Position numbers and translations under genes: made by a program
Part shown: one piece after another, positions 30,427 to 32,644 of the stretch
How positions within the stretch are numbered: position 1 is the first letter of the stretch
Layout: every line of letters starts with the position of its first letter
Assembly: GCA_964546835.1 (NCBI GenBank)
Contig: CAZJKW010000011.1
Location: 1 to 32,644 of the forward strand
Direction of reading: 5' to 3'
Length of the DNA stretch: 32,644 nt
Source of the DNA: JAHCHL01 sp964546835
GTDB taxonomy: Bacteria > Armatimonadota > Fimbriimonadia > Fimbriimonadales > ATM1
The notes under the pieces: generated by a model
Told to the model about the DNA's origin: nothing
Database searches by the model: none
Seen by the model: the letters and a program-made list of their open reading frames with translations, nothing else

Positions 30427-32121
30427 TTATTTCGGAGGAATCAGCGTTGGAATCCGCGCATTTTCAGCCGAATATCTCCATGCTTCATCTACCGTCGGAA
30501 TGTTTCTGCCGGCTAAACTTGCCTTATCCAAAGTGCCTGCTGTTTTACATGCATCGCTGGATTGCTTCGATATCTTGTTTCGCATCACAGGGTCATTCGA
30601 AGTATTCGATTTATCCAAAGCACACGAATAAGTGAACCAAGCCCACGGATATTCGGGGCCTGCTCTTACAGCTGCTTCTGCCATTGAAACGGCATCAACC
30701 ACTTTGTTTTGCAACAGATTGACAATGGCTAATCCATTCAATGCTTCAGCGGATGCAGGATTTGCAACGAGCGCCAATTCCATGTACTGCTTGCCTTGTT
30801 CTATCAACAGATCTTTGTCGGATGAAGAACCGGTTTCGCCCGCTGTCGTGCTACTCAAAAGTGCTTCATATCCGCGTTGAACATACGCATCATAAAGCAG
30901 CGGATTTCGAACCAACGTGTTTCTGAAATTTCGAAATGCTTCTAATCTTTGCCCTGTCATGTATTGAAGTGTTCCAATGTAGTAGAAAACTTCTGCATCC
31001 GATGGCGACTTTCGAAGCATTTGAGTGATTTGGCTTCCCATCGCACCTCGGTCATTTTTCCGCAAAGCAAGAAATGCTGCGGCTGTCATTAGCGAAGGTG
31101 ATTCGTCTCCCGATAGCGTTGCGTTTCTCAATGCTTCGTTGGCTTTTTCGAATTGCCTGTAATACGCTTGTCCCGCGGCAATCAAACCCCACGTGGTTCC
31201 GTCCGGTGCGCTGTATTTTTGAATGTCTTCGGTCACTTTGTAAGCATCTGCCATTCTTCCTGAACGCATTTCGGCAAAAATTAAGCGGTTTGCAATTGCC
31301 AAATCCGGGTCGGTTTGTTTGTATTTCTCTCGCAACAATCTACGAGCCGCCGAATATTCGTTTTTCTGCATCAGCAAGTCAACGATTTTCAATCGGTTGT
31401 CATCATTAACGGCTCCCATCGCTTTGATTTGTAGGTCAAGCGATTTATGGCGCATCAATATGGATGCTTTCATCGCACGCGCAATCTCTTTTAGGGCATC
31501 GCCTTTATCACCACTCAGTGACAAAATGCCGAATGCGCGATTGGCATGAATTCCGCTCAGCAAATCAAGAACTTCGGAAGTTTCTCCGCTTAGCAGTGCG
31601 TCTTCACCCCACTTTTGTGCTTCGTCGTAAACTTCTTTTCCGAAGAATGCACGCGCCATTGCTAATTTTGCGGGCACGAAATTTTCATCGGCTTTCAGGG
31701 CGATTCGGCATGCTTGAATTGCATCATCCCATTTGGAAACTTGCAAGAATTTAACGGCATTATCGGTGTGATATTTTCCGCCTTTCGCCAAATCGTTATC
31801 AACGATGAGTTTCAATTTGACTTTCTTTTGGTCGCCGGTGCTGGTGTAAACGCCGATTTCGATTTCAATCGGGCCTTCTTTTTCGGTGACCGTGTCAATT
31901 GTCAAAGTGTAAGGCGTGCTTGAATCCGTTCCGCGCAATTTTCCGTTGATATAAAACTCAACGTTGTTTACGGTTGCTTCGGTCAAAGCAGTGACTTTCA
32001 ATGTCACCACGCCACTCACCTTGTCGCCGTCGTTCAGTGAAGTTGTCACTTTGATATCGGCTGCAAATGCTGCCGAAACGACCGTCGCGAAAAGGGCTAA
32101 AACAAATAGAACTTTCTTCAT
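30427..32121 (-). CDS. Secreted Ig-like/TPR repeat protein
   Basis: A 564-residue exported protein. A signal peptide (VLFVLALFATVVSAAFA) is followed by an Ig-like domain at about 21-105, where GVVTLKVTALTEATVNNVEF and a YINGKLRGTDSSTPYTLTID strand pair are typical of Big_9-type domains. From about 115 to 545 the protein consists of TPR-type helical pairs. The frame opens 100 codons further upstream, but that stretch is basic, low-complexity and overlaps the PII gene, so ATG at 32121 is used, with AGGAG 13 bases upstream. A TACAAT box farther upstream suggests a ~45-base leader. The function is unknown. The partner is the downstream glycosyltransferase. Confidence 0.82.
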   Translation of the reverse strand: MKKVLFVLALFATVVSAAFAADIKVTTSLNDGDKVSGVVTLKVTALTEATVNNVEFYINGKLRGTDSSTPYTLTIDTVTEKEGPIEIEIGVYTSTGDQKKVKLKLIVDNDLAKGGKYHTDNAVKFLQVSKWDDAIQACRIALKADENFVPAKLAMARAFFGKEVYDEAQKWGEDALLSGETSEVLDLLSGIHANRAFGILSLSGDKGDALKEIARAMKASILMRHKSLDLQIKAMGAVNDDNRLKIVDLLMQKNEYSAARRLLREKYKQTDPDLAIANRLIFAEMRSGRMADAYKVTEDIQKYSAPDGTTWGLIAAGQAYYRQFEKANEALRNATLSGDESPSLMTAAAFLALRKNDRGAMGSQITQMLRKSPSDAEVFYYIGTLQYMTGQRLEAFRNFRNTLVRNPLLYDAYVQRGYEALLSSTTAGETGSSSDKDLLIEQGKQYMELALVANPASAEALNGLAIVNLLQNKVVDAVSMAEAAVRAGPEYPWAWFTYSCALDKSNTSNDPVMRNKISKQSSDACKTAGTLDKASLAGRNIPTVDEAWRYSAENARIPTLIPPK

Positions 32122-32186
32122 GGGGTTGCCGTTACTCCTGGATTCTGTATCCACCTTTGACGTCGATTGTAACCTAAGCGGTACGT

Positions 32187-32525
32187 TTAGAGGGCGGAAC
32201 GTCCCGATTCTCCCGTACGGATTCTGACCACTCGCTCTTCGGGGTAGACGAAAATCTTGCCGTCGCCGGGACGTCCGGTGCGGGCTGCCTCGATGATTGC
32301 CTCGATGGCTTCCTCTTTCAGGTCGTCCTCGACCACGGCTTCCAGTTTGATTTTTTGGGGGAGCGAAATCACGTATTCCTGTCCCAAGTGCCAATCGCTT
32401 TGCTCGGCAGATGCCCCACATCCGCGAACATCGGAAACGGTGATGCCCGTCACGTTGTGCGCCGCAAGTGCGGACTTCACTTCTTCCAACTTGTGTGGGC
32501 GGAATATCGCCACCAACCTAACCAC
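32187..32525 (-). CDS. glnB: PII nitrogen-signalling protein (GlnB/GlnK family)
   Basis: Trimeric sensor of ATP/ADP and 2-oxoglutarate that controls nitrogen assimilation partners. With GTG at 32525 the protein has 112 residues, exactly the length of E. coli GlnB, and aligns residue for residue from the RP..LEEVK motif (10-17) on. Tyr51, the uridylylation site, and Lys58 are kept. The B-loop TGRPGDGKIFV (83-93) and C-loop RIRTGE are intact. The T-loop is unusual: residues 37-50 read GASAEQSDWHLGQE, so Gln39 is Ser and Tyr46 is His. A TAAGAT box ends six bases before the GTG; a TTG at 32531 is the alternative start. No ammonium transporter gene adjoins it within the window. Confidence 0.88.
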   Translation of the reverse strand: MVRLVAIFRPHKLEEVKSALAAHNVTGITVSDVRGCGASAEQSDWHLGQEYVISLPQKIKLEAVVEDDLKEEAIEAIIEAARTGRPGDGKIFVYPEERVVRIRTGESGRSAL

Positions 32526-32537
32526 GCTCAAATCTTA
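32526..32537 (-). promoter_or_regulatory. Predicted leaderless promoter -10 of the PII gene
   Basis: TAAGAT (32537-32532 on the minus strand) is followed by exactly six bases and the GTG start. This is the same spacing as at 3684, 8337, 8374, 11456 and 25663. The rest of the window (32538-32644) shows no supportable gene. Confidence 0.45.
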
Positions 32538-32644
32538 TCCAATTCGGTCATGACAGCGAATCGGTCAGGGGATTTTGGGAGTTGTTCAGGTTAGAGACTC
32601 CATAGGCATTTCAGCCTCTCGTCGCAACAAGTACGCAATTGATG

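Noticed and set aside
30427..32421. 664-residue version of the Ig/TPR protein starting at 32421
   Set aside because: The extra 100 residues are Arg/Gly/Pro-rich and lie opposite in frame to the PII coding sequence. A clean signal peptide starts at 32121.
1..32644. tRNA genes, CRISPR arrays, insertion sequences or prophage
   Set aside because: No cloverleaf-like intergenic segment, no regularly spaced repeats, and no transposase, integrase or phage structural proteins were found on reading both strands.

Overview
The window is a compact, gene-dense stretch of a free-living bacterial chromosome, moderately AT-rich, with a run of 10 Ns at 706-715 that marks a scaffold join, so this is probably a draft or metagenome-derived assembly. 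I see no plasmid, phage, IS, integrase, CRISPR or RNA-operon signature. Exported proteins include lipoproteins with a clear lipobox, and an SLBB capsule-export type protein is present. The mix of zf-TFIIB plus TerC, tandem YCII-like domains, DUF4397, GH38 and TPR/Ig secreted proteins, together with many -10 boxes placed directly in front of start codons, would fit a lineage such as Armatimonadota. No gene here settles the taxonomy and this placement is inference.

Layout. 1-2310: two small membrane proteins of unknown function, then a minus-strand operon of a zf-TFIIB protein and a TerC/Alx-type transporter. This operon is preceded at 2341-2458 by a clear yybP-ykoY (manganese) riboswitch with an overlapping terminator. 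2565-8337: a small + strand protein, then minus-strand thyX, an HNH nuclease with a structured terminator-bearing leader, lspA, ileS and a tandem YCII-like protein. 8374-10704: a zinc-ribbon membrane protein and an SLBB export protein on the + strand, meeting an M50 (site-2 type) protease. 10748-14968: a small unknown protein, a lipoprotein and a Rad50/Mre11-type (sbcC/sbcD) repair pair. 15018-18098: a GH38 alpha-mannosidase interrupted by one in-frame TAA. 18167-23652: a DprA-like protein with a palindromic promoter, a DUF4397 protein, a glycosidase-like (alpha/alpha)-barrel protein, a DUF192 lipoprotein, a peptidase T-like M20 peptidase and a ribokinase. 23649-29405: a PaaK/CapK-like adenylating enzyme, a cyclophilin lipoprotein, an MFS exporter, mnmG with a missing conserved block, and a methyltransferase. 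29410-32525: a GT2 glycosyltransferase co-transcribed with a secreted Ig/TPR protein, and a PII signalling protein.

How it fits together. Most genes are housekeeping (tRNA charging and modification, thymidylate, lipoprotein maturation, DNA repair, nitrogen signalling) mixed with cell-surface and sugar genes. There is no single large accessory system. The most notable signals are regulatory: the Mn riboswitch ahead of a zf-TFIIB/TerC operon, a repeated arrangement in which a -10 hexamer ends 6-10 nt before the start codon (predicted leaderless mRNAs), dyads overlapping several of these promoters, and the structured leader of the HNH gene. The coding anomalies are the GH38 nonsense codon, the MnmG deletion, the loss of zinc cysteines in IleS and the altered PII T-loop.
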